NCBI GenBank assembly: GCA_018127085.1
Contig: CM030725.1
Location: forward strand, 1-64,000
DNA length: 64,000 bases
Direction of reading: 5' to 3'
Source: Pneumocystis sp. 'macacae'
Lineage: Eukaryota > Ascomycota > Pneumocystomycetes > Pneumocystales > Pneumocystaceae
Under the pieces are notes generated by a model. That model did not search any database. It saw only the letters and a list, made by a program, of their open reading frames with translations, and was not told where the DNA came from. The number at the start of each line of letters is the position of its first letter. Position 1 is the stretch's first letter. A program made the position numbers and the translations under genes. Of this stretch, positions 33,560-46,700 are shown one piece after another.

Positions 33560-35846
33560 AAATTTTAAAAAGACATTTTTAAAAATCTTGGGTTTTTTGT
33601 GTAGAATGATTTTTAAGTTTTTTTTTAATTAATTTCAAAATTTATTGTTTTAATAATAGATAATGTTGCTATAACAACAATAATTTTAAATTCTATTTAG
33701 ATGTATACGTTTTATTAAATGGTTTATATCTTATTAAAAAAAATATAAAATAATTATTTATGTTTTTAATTATGTTATTTTCAGATAAATACGTTTAAAT
33801 TTGTGATATAACTACAATATTGTTATATTGTTTTTAAAAAATATATAATGAATTTAATTATAAAAAAAACTAGTTTTGTTATTTAATTTCTATTAAAGGA
33901 TGAAAAATTGGTATTTAATTATAAGGTTATAATTATTATATATTGTTTTTAGTTTGAAATTATTAAATATATAATAATATTGAAAAAAAAATATTGATAT
34001 TTTTAAATGTAAGTTTTAAGGAAAATTGATTTTTAAAAAAAAATAATAGTTTTTTTTATAAATAAATATTAAAGTTATTAAAATATGAACTTTTTATGTT
34101 ATTTTTACCATTATAAAGTGTAAAATGTATTTTTATAATAAAAAAATTATATAATATATATTATTTTGATTTCGATTTTATCTTACTTTTACAATTTGAT
34201 ATAAAAATCTAGTTTTGTTGGATCACAATGACTTTATATATGAAAAATAAAATATAGTAATATGTTGATAAACTTATATTTATAAAATATCAAATATTTT
34301 AAATATAAATCTATATGTACAAACGTATATATTTTATATGGTTTATATATATTGATATGTATTTTTTTGTTATAATTTATAAAATTAGATCTTATTTATA
34401 TAGTTACAAAAGTTTTAATTTTAAAAATAGTTTGTAATTAAAGCAAAATATTAAAAGTTTTTGGTTTGTTTATTAAATTGAAATTTAATATAATTTAAAA
34501 AAACGTATTAGATTACATAATTTTTAAGATTTCAAATATGATCTTTCATTTGAGATAATCTTAATCTTTATTGTCTAGTTTTTATATACAATAAAATATA
34601 ATTAAATAATATTTATAACATTTGTTTTGATCTCGATATTTGAATTTGCTATTTATTTAAAGTGATATTAAAAAAAAGGGTCATTTAGAAAAATTATGAA
34701 AGTTATATCATTTCTTTCTCCCTTATAATTTTTAAATGATTATACAATACTAAGATACTATAGTTATTGTGTTTTTTATAATAAAAATCTTTGGAGTTAA
34801 CATATCCTATGTAATGAAATGATTGAATCACATCATTTTCGATGTAGAGTTTGATTTTCATCAATAACTAACTTTTTTGATAAGATTATATTTTCAAAGA
34901 AGAAAAGTTTTCGTAAACAAACCAGTACATCATCTTTTTGGTACCGTATTAGTATATTTCGTCATGGGTCTAAATTTGTAACATTTACAACTAAAACATC
35001 ATGTTTTCCTGCTTTTCGTATTGTTGATTTTATTGATATTACAAAATTGCGTCATAAAAAGACAAATTAAACGCATAATGTGTATTGTGAGTTAAATCAT
35101 AATTTATGTTCTTCTGAAAATGATATGATTTATGAATCTTTTTTTAGGGAAAATGGTAAAAAGGTTGGATTTTTAAATAATTAATGTTTATAATAATTTT
35201 TAAGCTATTTAATATTGAATTGTACGATTTTTATTATTATTTGTAGTTGAAGTTTTGTTATTATGATTGCTTATATAAGGAATGCATTTTCCAGTTTACT
35301 TTTTGTTTATTTTTGTGTTTAAATAGTGTATTATGATGTTTTTTATTGTATAAAATAATATTTAAATAATTTTTTAATCTTATTATGCCTAAATTTATAA
35401 TTAAAAAATTGTTATTAATATTGTTGATCTCTAAATTAAGGTATTGAAGTTTAAAAAATATTTGAAAAAAAATATATACATAATTTTTGTATTTATTTGT
35501 TGGTTTAAATAAAATTGTTTAAAATATATTAATTTTGATTTATATTTTGTTTTACTTTTAGCAAAGTATATGCATGTATTATGTATTAGATGGTAAATAA
35601 TATATATGATATATATTGAATATAATAATTAAAAAATGTATTTATTTTTTAAAATGTTTAAAATATTAGAACTACGAAGTGAAGATAATGCATATTATCT
35701 AACGTTCTATAACTTAAGATCATTATATAATTGTATTTAAATAATTCGCACCCTACAAACGTTCATGATAAATAAACCCTATGCCAGTAAAGCAAGATAG
35801 TGACGCATTATGTATAATTTAAAGACTACTCCAAACTCCTGAGACA
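33560..35846. other. Intergenic region with an unassigned open frame
   Basis: About 2.3 kb of A/T-rich DNA. At about 34831-35070 on the plus strand a less AT-rich frame stays open for about 80 codons with basic, coding-like content (KKKSFRKQTSTSSFWYRISI) and ends in TAA, but it has no ATG and I could not connect a 5' exon. It may be a decayed gene or the last exon of a small gene. Nothing else is recognisable. Confidence 0.4.
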
Positions 35847-35927
35847 CGCCCAACGTGGGGGTCGAACCCACAGCCTTGAGATTCCAATGATAAGAGTCTC
35901 ACGCTCTGCCGATTGAGCTAGCCGGGC
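35847..35927 (-). tRNA. tRNA-Lys(CTT) with an 8-nt intron
   Basis: The minus strand folds as a complete cloverleaf: acceptor GCCCGGC pairs with GTTGGGC (two G-T pairs), the D arm is GCTC..GAGC, the anticodon stem is TGAGA/TCTCA and the T arm GTGGG TTCGACC CCCAC. Box A (TAGCTCAATCGG) and box B (GGTTCGACCCC) are intact. The anticodon loop reads CTCTTA followed by 8 extra bases one position 3' of the anticodon, the standard nuclear tRNA intron site. CTT is read as lysine. CCA is not encoded. Confidence 0.93.
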
Positions 35928-36677
35928 ACCTATGAGCACTAATGATATGTTTTTTATGAATTATAATGAATTTTAGTGTTTATTTGAATATAATATTTTT
36001 TAAAAATAAGTTTTTTCAATATACTTATTTTTATATAATTATTGTTTTTTTTTATTATCTATTTTTCTTAAATAATATTTTTAGAGAAATTGGCATACAA
36101 TGTTATTGATTCTTTGTTAAAATCATTTTATTTCATGAATACGTTGTGCTATAGTAATTTGTCTTGTTTTATATTATATAGTTTTATATGTAAATTATAT
36201 GTAAAATAATACTAAAAAATATTGTTTACATGATTTAGATAGAAAAGTAACGCTATTTAATGGATATAATATATTTTTGATTGTTGGGATTTTGTAAATG
36301 ATAATAGTTATGGTATCTATACTCGAAAATATCTATTACAAATATTTTAATTTGATCGTAATATTCACTTTCTTATTTTAGTAAGTTGGATTATTTGTAT
36401 TATATAGTTATGAAAAAATAAATATATGCAATTTTTACCCATGAGTTGGTTTGATTATGTCTTATGTATTTATGTTAATAAAATATAATCTAATTTCAAT
36501 GAATAAATTTCATGTAAATAATTAGAAATATATATTTAACAATGTAATATCTGATTAAATTGAATAAAAATATATTTAGTTGTTACTATCTTCATTATTA
36601 TTAATGATATTATATTTTATATTTTATATAATTTTTAATTTGATATTTTTTAATTTTTTTTCTTATTTATCGTAAAA
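35928..36677. other. Intergenic region, tRNA-Lys to CWF18
   Basis: About 750 bp, AT-rich, between the divergent tRNA and splicing-factor genes. No further gene or repeat is recognised. Confidence 0.5.
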
Positions 36678-37211
36678 ATGTCTTTAGATAATATTTCTCT
36701 TAAAAGAAAAGAGCGATTGAATGAATTAAAAAAAATAAAAATATCATCTGATTTAAAGGCTAATGGTGTAAAAGACGTATTTAATAATAATGGGCATTCT
36801 GATATTAATGACAAAAAATCAAGTTTGTCTAGGTAATTTATTTAACAATTTAGATTAAGAAAACTGATTTATGTATTGAATAGTTTACCTCTTTCGTTTC
36901 GCAATTATGATCCTGAATTACGTAAACCTCGTATAGGTTTTGAGAATTCTGCTTTACAAGGAAATGAAACAGTTGAACATGAAGCTCAAAAATTGAAAGA
37001 GAGTGCCGATTACGATTTAAAAAATATTGAATTTGATTATAATGAACTTGATATTTCTGGATTAACACCTAAGGAAATAAATAGCGATTTAAAAAGACTC
37101 ATGCAAATTAAAATTGATCGTTTAAAGGAGAGAACTGAAATTGCAATTGCTAAATTAATTCGTGAACGACTCTTGATAAAGAGTAATGAAATTGAACATG
37201 ATTGTAAATAA
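36678..37211 (+). CDS. CWF18: Spliceosomal protein Cwf18/CCDC12-like
   Basis: Two exons (36678-36832 and 36884-37211, intron 51 nt) total 483 nt, 160 residues. The N-terminal helix is charged (LKRKERLNELKKI). The conserved core SLPLSFRNYDPE is formed exactly across the splice junction, and the C-terminus contains DLKRLMQIKIDRLKERTEIAIAKLIRERL-type helices, as in fission yeast Cwf18 and animal CCDC12. The family belongs to the Prp19/Cdc5-associated spliceosome. Confidence 0.85.
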
Positions 37212-37584
37212 ATATATTACTAAACACAAAAAATAGTTAATATTGATATATAAATAAATATAATTTTCATATATTAATATTTTATTTGAATATTATATAT
37301 TCAAATGATAGATATTATAATTTTTTATTATATGTAGCATTTTTAATTTGATTATATACATTTTATATATCATAAAATGTTTTTTTTTGTAACATATTTT
37401 TTGATTTTATATTAATAGTCATGTAAAAAATAAGATTTTATACACTTATAATTGATAAAATTTCGAAATTATTCTAAATAGTTTAATAATATAATTTATA
37501 ATAATATATAGTTTTTTTTTTTCTATTCTAATTATCCTAAAATAGTAAGTTTTGTAAAAATTAATATAGTTTACAATATTTAAT
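37212..37584. other. Convergent intergenic region
   Basis: About 370 bp, A/T only in large part, between the 3' ends of CWF18 and the zinc-knuckle gene. No feature seen. Confidence 0.5.
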
Positions 37585-37798
<214 letters not shown>

Positions 37799-38764
37799 TT
37801 TTAGATTTATTTAAAATTATTAGGATATATGTTAATTATAACTTAAACGTTTTTAAATACCACTACAAAAATTTAAAAATTAAAATATTTTAAGATCAAA
37901 TTTGTAATTTTTAAAACAATTAATCTCGATAAAGTAATCTTTCTTTTTTTTATAAAATTATAAAAATGTTATAAAAAATAATGTATTCTTTGAATAAATG
38001 AAACATATTTAAAAAGTATAATAATATATATTTTAAATACTAAGAAAAATTTCTTAATGAGATTTGATAATTATAGTAAATTTCATATACAATATATATA
38101 ATATATATAATTTTATAATATTTACTATGTTAATATTTATTAATTATTCAATTATAGATATATAATATTTTATGTATTATATATATACACTATATAATTT
38201 TTATAAAATCATTTAATTACAATAGTATATATTCTATATGATTATATTTGATTATATTTAATATACTTAATAAATATTAAATAAATATTAAAATATTAAA
38301 AGTGTATATAGTGTATACATTTTTTTTATTATATTATTAATAAATAAAAATATTTTTAAATAATTAAATTTAATTAAAAATTCATTAATTAATCACTTAA
38401 GATTTTTGATTAAGATACTTTTATATATAATAATTATTGTGAAATTATTAAGTACTATTTTATTATATAGTAAATTTAAAATCATGAAATTATCTTTATA
38501 TAATTTACATATATAAAAATATGTATACAGTTAATAAATATATGTTATTAATAATAATAAGCATATATTCAATTCAATAACTAGCATCAATTATAATTTT
38601 TACATATTTTTACATAATTTAAATAATATAATATTTTGAATTTTAAACCTATTTAATTAAATGTATACAATAAATCGTATTACATTCGAAAAAATTATAT
38701 ATTATAATTACATACATATTATACATATTATATATACTAAAATTATATAATATTTTTAAAATTA
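37799..38764. promoter_or_regulatory. Divergent intergenic region at the strand-skew switch
   Basis: About 970 bp between divergent starts of the zinc-knuckle gene and ELP5. It is almost pure A/T, with many ATATAT runs (38090-38300). Here the plus strand changes from T/G-favoured to A/C-favoured intergenic DNA. Promoters for both genes must lie within; an origin or replication boundary is possible but unproven. Confidence 0.5.
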
Positions 38765-39900
38765 ATGGAGAAAAAACCATCATTAATTATTAAACGTTTA
38801 TTAACATTCAAAGAATTTTCACCTCTTATAACAATTTCTGATACAATTTTACAATCTTCATACCCACTTGTTTTTCAATTTTTAAAAGAAGCAAAATACC
38901 AGTAAGTAAAAAAAATAATGTATCAACTAAAAAAAATAGTAATGTTATATCAATACACATAAAAACTGGAATTAACATTATTAATCAAGCAATTAGTGAT
39001 TATAGTATACCATTATTTTATAGAGAAAATAAAACAATTAAAAAAAAGGATTTTGTGGAAATAATAAACAATATTCAAGATATATGTGGAAAATATGGTA
39101 ACTATCAAGATATTTCATATTATCTGATTATATTAGAAACCTCTCAAAAATTCGTTATACTTATAGATTCTATTGATGTATATAATATGTCAAAAAAACC
39201 AAATATTTCAGAAATAATATCATCAATTCTTTCACTACATAGTATTACTTTCACATTTTTTTAACATTTTTATTTAATAAGTATAGTTTCAAAAACACTA
39301 ATTCAAATATATCATTCATCAATAAATCTTCCAAAATCATATCCTACATATATTCCATCACCATCTGAATTATTTTCATATATATCTACAACAATTATTT
39401 CAGTTCACTCATTATCTCATGAATTATCTATTAGAAATGCAAAAAATAAAGCATTAACAGCACCAATTGAAAATGATTCTTTTATTGAAGGTACTATTGT
39501 TCCTTTAGACTCAAATGATGAGTCAAGGATAATTATTAATACAGAGCATCGCCGCAAAAGCGGAAGAAGCATAAACGAAAAATCAATCTTAACCATAAAA
39601 ACAGGAACTATAATATCTATTACAGATCTTAAAGAATTCAAAGAAACAGGCCATATTAAAGACAAAACAAATGAAAATTTAAATATTAATTTTGAATTAA
39701 CACTCACAGATAAACAAAAAAAACAAAAAGAAAAATTAACACTCCCATACTTTAAATCACAAAGTATGTTAAAAAACATATACACAAATATAAAATACTT
39801 ATTTATAGTAGTTATTAATCAAGAAAGCTCAATATATTATAGTCCAGACCCGGAAGATGATATAGATGAAGAAGATCCTGATAATGATTTATTATTATAA
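38765..39900 (+). CDS. ELP5: Elongator complex subunit Elp5 (Iki1)
   Basis: Three exons (38765-38901, 38940-39241, 39287-39900) give 1053 nt, 350 residues. The N-terminus LIIKRLLTFKEFSPLITISD and SSYPLVFQFLKEAK align with yeast Iki1/Elp5. Later come HRRKSGRSIN, KEKLTLPYFKSQS and an acidic end with the typical EEDPDNDL. Elp5 forms a RecA-like heterohexamer with Elp4 and Elp6 that binds tRNA in wobble-uridine modification by Elongator. The first intron is 38 nt and the second 45 nt. The gene ends only 55 bp from the stop codon of convergent SEC22. Confidence 0.88.
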
Positions 39901-39955
39901 ATATAACATTATTCTTAAAATAATAAAACATTACATGCATTTTTTATTTTATCGA

Positions 39956-40736
39956 TCAAAAAAATTTCCACCAACTAATTAATATAATAATAAAAACAGT
40001 TATACATATAGCCCCATATTGACGTATAAGTGCATCAAAGTTTATATTCTTAGCAGCTTTTTTGTATTTAATTGACTCATAGCGAAGATCAGAAGATAAA
40101 TTTGACATTCTGTCCAAGCTATGACCTAAAAAGACATTATGCTTGCGACTTAAATACGAAATTGCAAACATACCTCTATATATTAGGTCTTCAATATTCT
40201 TTGTCATAGCACGTGTAACATCTTGAAGTTCATTATTAAGTTTATCAAGATTCGAAGAAGCACGTGGAGCAAGATATAAACGCATAATTCTTTGTATAGA
40301 TATATCTACTTTAATGTTAAAAAACCATTACTATAAATATTAATACAAACCAAATTGTACAAAAGCATATGGTCGTAAAGATAATTTCATAGCGTCATTT
40401 CCATAAGTCTTCCAAAATTCTTCTGATATTTCGTTTAAATAAGAAAAAGCAAGTTTTCTTGGGTATGACTTATCACATATACAAAGATAACAAACATTAT
40501 TATCAATAAAATAACTATTTAATTAAGTAAAAGTATTCCAAACAAATATCTTACTGTAAAAAATATTGCCCAGATTCAATTGACGCCCTTATCTCAGAAT
40601 TTACAGTTAACTTTCGAAATATAATTTTACTTTGTTGTTTTTGTTGTTGCAACTCTATTTCAGAATGTTTATCATCGACAGATGCACATAATGGTAGTCC
40701 GTCAGTAATTCTTGTAATTATTGTAGATTTCACCAT
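39956..40736 (-). CDS. SEC22: ER-Golgi SNARE Sec22
   Basis: Four exons (40555-40736, 40351-40514, 40174-40308, 39956-40125) give 651 nt, 216 residues (yeast 214). The N-terminal longin domain starts KSTIITRITDGLPLCASVDD and contains SYPRKLAFSYLNEI. The R-SNARE motif has the zero-layer arginine in NIEDLIYRG, and the single membrane anchor is a C-terminal hydrophobic helix ending ISWWKFF. Sec22 acts in transport between ER and Golgi. Intron 3 (40126-40173) is 48 nt with no in-frame stop; retained, it would insert 16 residues next to the zero layer. Confidence 0.94.
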
Positions 40737-41044
40737 ATAGTATTCTAAATATGAATATAATACTCCTAATACTTATTTATATTTTATTCTAATAACTTTG
40801 CATTGAAGCTTTTTGTCATTAAATTTTGGATACGATAAAAAATTACAAAAAAACGTAACGGATATATAATATTAAATACAAAAAAAGAAAACAAACTAAT
40901 CATTCATAAAGGAATTTAGCATCTTAATACAAAGGAATCGATAGTATATTATAGCTCTTTTATAATAAAAATTTTGTAGAAGAAAATTTTTATTCATACA
41001 TAAATAAAACATAAATAGTTCAAAAATCAAGTAAAAATAGAAAT
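40737..41044. promoter_or_regulatory. Divergent promoter region, SEC22 and unknown gene
   Basis: About 310 bp of AT-rich DNA between two divergent starts. No named element can be assigned. Confidence 0.5.
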
Positions 41045-42269
41045 ATGATAAAATTGGAAAATAGTGCACTAGAAAAACTCAAAAAACAAAACCACATAAA
41101 TATTAGTACTAAAACTATCGACAGTAAAGTAGATTTACAAAAAGATATAGATCTAGATAGAACTAAAAACAATACAATCGAACAAAAAAGAAAATCAAAT
41201 ATTGTAGATGAAACAGAGAATAATTCTACGGTAGAAATAGTCAGGTCGTCTGCGGATTCTCTAAAACGTAGAAAACTAGATTTATGGGATACAGAACAAT
41301 TACTAGAGTATCCTAAAAATAAAACAATACCGGCAAATTTAGATTTTTTTGACACATATGATGCAAATTGTAAGTAAAAATACGTGGACTATTGTTTTGT
41401 TTGAGGATTTAAATATATTAGGTAGACCAAAACAAACCGAATATCTTTCAATATTACCAACTATTGATAAAATAATGAAAACAGAAGAAGAAATAGAGCA
41501 TGCAATGACTAATGGTTTTTTCGAAAACAATCTATTTCTTCAGGATTTTATTAGAGAATTCCAGGTTTTTTTCTTTCTAATTTAAGTTAACTAATATTTA
41601 ATAGAACAATTTCAATGGATGTTATGATGAGCGCATAACAAAAAACGCATTTGAATTTCGAAAGTATCGTCCAGATAATAGAATAGATGGATATAGGGTA
41701 AAACATAATAACATTGTTTATAACAAATAACATATAATTAGGATGGTCAATATGAACAGCATTCTAGCCAAAGACAACAAAAAGTTTCAGCAGAATTAAG
41801 AGCAGGAGAAGCAACAACATTAAAATTGCCCCAAATGGCAGAAATGGGACTATTTGAGTTAGGTGACATGTGGAAATATAGTAGAACTCTTGGTTTTAAA
41901 CAAAGAGGAAAAGGTCGAGATAAAATTGAGATTAGAAAAGATTTACAGGTAACACAGATCATAAATTTTTACATGTATATATATTTTTTACAGTTAACTG
42001 GTATCGATGAGTCTACACATTCATTAACGTTTTTATGTCCAAGTTCTACCAATATATATTTTATGGAAGGTGATCCGGGAATTTCTATTAGTAATATTAC
42101 TACACCAACAATGTTAGAGACACAGATCCTTGATATAGATGGACGTACTGCACATTCAGAAAGACCTAATGGAAATGCATGGAAAAGTATTCGCGTACAG
42201 CGTCGTGGTCAAGATATGGGCACTTTATTTGAGGTTAGAATGAAAGCGTTTGATTTATATGGTGTATAG
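41045..42269 (+). CDS. Unidentified fungal protein, possibly with an ASX-homology (DEUBAD) segment
   Basis: Five exons (41045-41369, 41422-41564, 41605-41697, 41742-41948, 41994-42269) join in frame to 1044 nt, 347 residues. The N-terminal 100 residues are charged and low in complexity, with an NLS-like LKRRKLD. The middle (about 118-185) has LPTIDKIM, GFFENNLFLQDF and FNGCYDERITKNAFEFRK, which recalls the fungal ASX-homology domain, a partner of deubiquitinases in chromatin; this is a weak resemblance from memory. The C-terminal 90 residues look beta-rich and end RVQRRGQDMGTLFEVRMKAF. No signal peptide or membrane helix. I do not recognise the protein with confidence. Confidence 0.7.
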
Positions 42270-43720
42270 CGTTTTTCTTATTATCACACGCAACATATTT
42301 ATCAAATCATTTGAAATCATAAAACAAAAAATACATTTTGTCTTAATATTATAATGCACAAAACATTAACATAATATATTTTGTCTTAACTTCAAAATTG
42401 TCATCACTAATAAATTTTATATTATGAACTTTTTAAAAATTTATATATTTTTTTAAAATTTCAATACACTAACGTTATTTTTTGCCACATTTTAAAAATT
42501 GTTTCCAAACAAAAAATATTATAAAGTTTTATATTAAGGTTTTCATGAAAAAAAATAATCAAGCAATTCAAAATTTTATGACAACATCTAAATTTTGTAA
42601 TATTTTGGTAAACAAAAGCAGTATAAATCAAAAAATTAAATATTTTTAGAGTATTATGTATGCAAAATGTATTATAAAAAATATAAATAATATAGAAAAA
42701 GATATATGTATATTAGAGTTCCAAAAATTCAAAAATTGCTTAGAAAAAATAGTTTAATCAAAATAAATTTATTTAGTACTAACATACTACAGATTAAACG
42801 TAAATGGTAATCTAAAAAATTAAATACATGTTTTTTTAGTACAACCAAACTATATAGTTTATAATGCATTAACATATGAAAACCATTATTTTGTATTTTA
42901 TATATATACTTAGAAATTAGAATTTTTGTTATTCAAAAGAATTAATTTCAAAATCATTTATCATAGAGGTAAATTCCAATACATTAAATACAAATATATT
43001 TAATACAAATTTTATTAAAACAATAAAGTCAATATATACTATTTTATATTTTCTAAATAAAAAATATTAAAATTGATATTTTTTATAACTTTTTAAAATA
43101 TTTTAATACTAAAAATCCATTTATAAAATATATTATTTTTTTTATAACAATCATATTTTTATATATTATATACAAATACTAATTAAAATATAAAATAAAC
43201 CCATTATTCACATTTATCCAAAAATCCAAATATCACATTAAATCTAATTTTTAATCAATATAAAGATTTTAATTTATCTTACAAATATTAAATATAAACC
43301 CCGTTTTTACACTATATAATCAAACATTAAATACCGTTTTTTTTATAATAAAATATAAAATTTACATATTTTAGAATCAAAGTATATTAAATATCAGTTT
43401 TAAACTTTAATATTGTTAAATATCATTATTATTACAAAAAAATATGTTAAAATTATAAAACAATATAAAAAATTCTTTATACAAATTTCAATTTCCAAAA
43501 CAAATACTAAAAATTATCATATATCTATTTTTTATAAAAACCAATAAACACCTAAAATTTCTCATTATTTTCATATTTCATTTATTTTAATCAAAAATTT
43601 TAAACAAAAGAATTCATACAAGAATATTCTAATTATATTATATAAATTTAAATTATAAATATTTTCATAAAAGTTTTTTTTAAAAAAATTAAAATCCCAA
43701 ATTTTAAAAACAAAAATAAT
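42270..43720. other. Intergenic region, A/C-favoured AT-rich DNA
   Basis: About 1.45 kb between two plus-strand genes. No open frame or repeat of note. A exceeds T and C exceeds G on the plus strand, the opposite of intergenic DNA left of 37 kb. It should hold the SEC16 promoter near its right end. Confidence 0.55.
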
Positions 43721-46700
43721 ATGGAAAAAGATATCAGAAATAAGAAAAATAAACTATTAGAATATATAGACTCACACACATCTAAGTATTCAGATAAAAA
43801 AAAAAAGGTTGTCTTATTTATTAATTATTAATTATAATAATAAAAAAATAGATAGATACTAAATTTACACAATGGAATAGCGAATATTCAAAAATGTCAG
43901 ATATATTAACTAAAGAATTTAATAAAGATAATATATTCTTACAAATTAATAAAGAAGAACTTTATGAAAAATCTAGAATCTTGCCACAATTTATGCCACA
44001 TCAACAAGAAACCAAAAGTGAAAACTTCGAAAAATTAAACCCATTTGATATTAATTATATCGAAAATACAAATAATTTTCACAAATCAAATATTTTTTCA
44101 AATCAATATTACGAAAAAACACAAAATCAATCATTAAAAGTACAGACATTAAATGACTTTATTTCTGACAAAATAAAAAACAAAATCGACTCAAATATTC
44201 ACGAAAATACGCCTCTAGATTTAATTAAACAAGAAACCTTTAAAAATACAGCATCAGTTTCAGAAAATTATGAATTTGATTGTCAGTCAATAATTAATAT
44301 AGAATCAAACTCTATAAATATAGACCATAATTTTTCAAAAAAAAATACAATTGAAAATTTTAACGAAAACAAAGGAAAAATATGTAACAATATATTTAAA
44401 GAAAATTGCATATTGTCAGAAACAGCTTTTATAGATGAGGTAACATATCTTGAAAAAAAATAAAAAAGTCTAATAAATAGCTATCTGATTCTAAGGATCA
44501 TTGTTCAGAAAAAGAAATATCACTAGACAAAAAAGAAAATAACATTCTATTAGATTTACATACAAAATTTGATCATGCTTCTACACTTTTTCAAGCTATA
44601 GATAATGACGAGCCTTCTTTTTTCAAAGATATTTCTGATACATCAATCGTACCAGATAAAAACGTAAAAGATCACAAAAATATCATTGAAGAAGATATTA
44701 TTTCTACTCAAATTAATTATAATGATATTTGGAAAACAATCGGAGAAGATACAGATTTTTTGCCAGATGAAGTTTCATATATTGAAAATACTAACTCATA
44801 TACGAACAATATTAAAAATGTATCAGATATAAAAACAACAATGCAAAATAAGGAAATAATTTCTTTATTAGAAGACGATAAAAAAGATAATTTTAATCAA
44901 TTCTCAAATACATCTTTCCCATTTTATTTGAATAATCCTAACTTAGACGAAATTTCATCTGAAAAACCTAGTATTATTCCACATAGCCATCAATTTCATA
45001 TCTATACTAATAATACTCAACCATATTCATCAAATGTAAGTTCTCAAACAAATATTCTAAATATAAATAAACGAAAAAATACTCATCAATTTTTATCATC
45101 ACAGATACCAACCGAAAATTATTTTTCAACAAGTTTAGAACAAAATAAAACAACTTTAAAATCATATATCTCCGCTAAAGGAGGATATTTATCCCCTTAT
45201 GATCTTCCTACACAAATTATACATAAATTTAGACATTCAATAAATCCAATTTCTAATAAATACAATGAAATACAGAAACACAATCACTCTTTAAATCATC
45301 CAGAAACTGTTATAAATGTAAATATTTATAAAATTTATCTAATAAACTTAAACTTACGAACATAGATGTCACAAACTGAACTTTATAATCCCATAGGAAA
45401 TATATCAACAAATAAAGATATTTCTAATAATCCTATAATATTTCACAATAAAGGAATTTCAGAAGACACTATTAATCAAAGAAAATTACTAAAATATGCA
45501 GCAATTAATACATTTGATTCTAATGCTAATATGTATTCTGTGCAAGCATTTGAAACTTGTGAAGAAAAAACAAAAGGAAAAAATAAAATGTTTCAAGATT
45601 TTCCCATACAATTATCTAATAAATCAAAAATCACAACTCAAAATATACATAAAACTTCACACATGATACATATTCAAAACTCAAACACAAGGATACAATA
45701 TCCAGACATGGAAATTTTAACTAATCAACAAAACCTTCAAAAGATTGATCAAACTTATACTAAAGATAACCAGAATACTTCAAATATCTTAGAAAACAAT
45801 TTTTTTTTATCAAATATAACTCCCAATATTAATAATATAAAAACAGATTTACAAAAAGTAAATTTAAATTATTTTTCACTAAATAATGATAAAAAAACAC
45901 AAGATATATACAAAAAGTTGCATATTCAAGAAGATTCAGCCAAATCAAATGAAACTGCAGATCAGGGATCTGAAATAATAAACAAAACTGATTTATATTC
46001 TCAATATTTTTCAGTACAATGTAATTCAAAAAAAAATATGACCAACAATGAGGATATATGGGACCCAAATAATGAAGAATCCTTAGACCATATTCAGAGC
46101 TATCCATTTGCTTCTAAGTATCAGCCATATTCTCCATCTATAAAACAAAATCTATCACCCACTTTACATTTTTCGTCAAATACAAATAATTCATATTTAC
46201 AACCAAAAAAACAATATGATAGATCAACAATATCGAACGAATATTCATCATTTGCATTATTACCTCATACAACATCTGATGTTTATATTAATAGTTCGTT
46301 GGATACAAATGAAAACTCTAAAATATATAATTTTGAAGAAAAATCGAGAACCACTTATCATAAAAGCAACTTCAAAAACACTAGTCATCCTATATTAACA
46401 TGGGGATTTGGTGGAAAAATCATAACAATATTTCCAAACAAAACAAATGTATCTAATAGTACAGAATATATGCATTTTAATTCATCAAATACATTTGGGA
46501 CATTAAGAATTTCAAATATTAGATCATATATTGAAAAATCAGAATTATTAGATATGATACCATCGGGACCATTATTTTCAATTTCCAAAAACACTAACAA
46601 AGCTCATAAAAAAGAAGCTATTAAATGGATGAAAGAAAAGATCCAATTATTAGAATATATTAAAAATAACAAAGAACAAAATTTCTTAGATGAAAAAATA

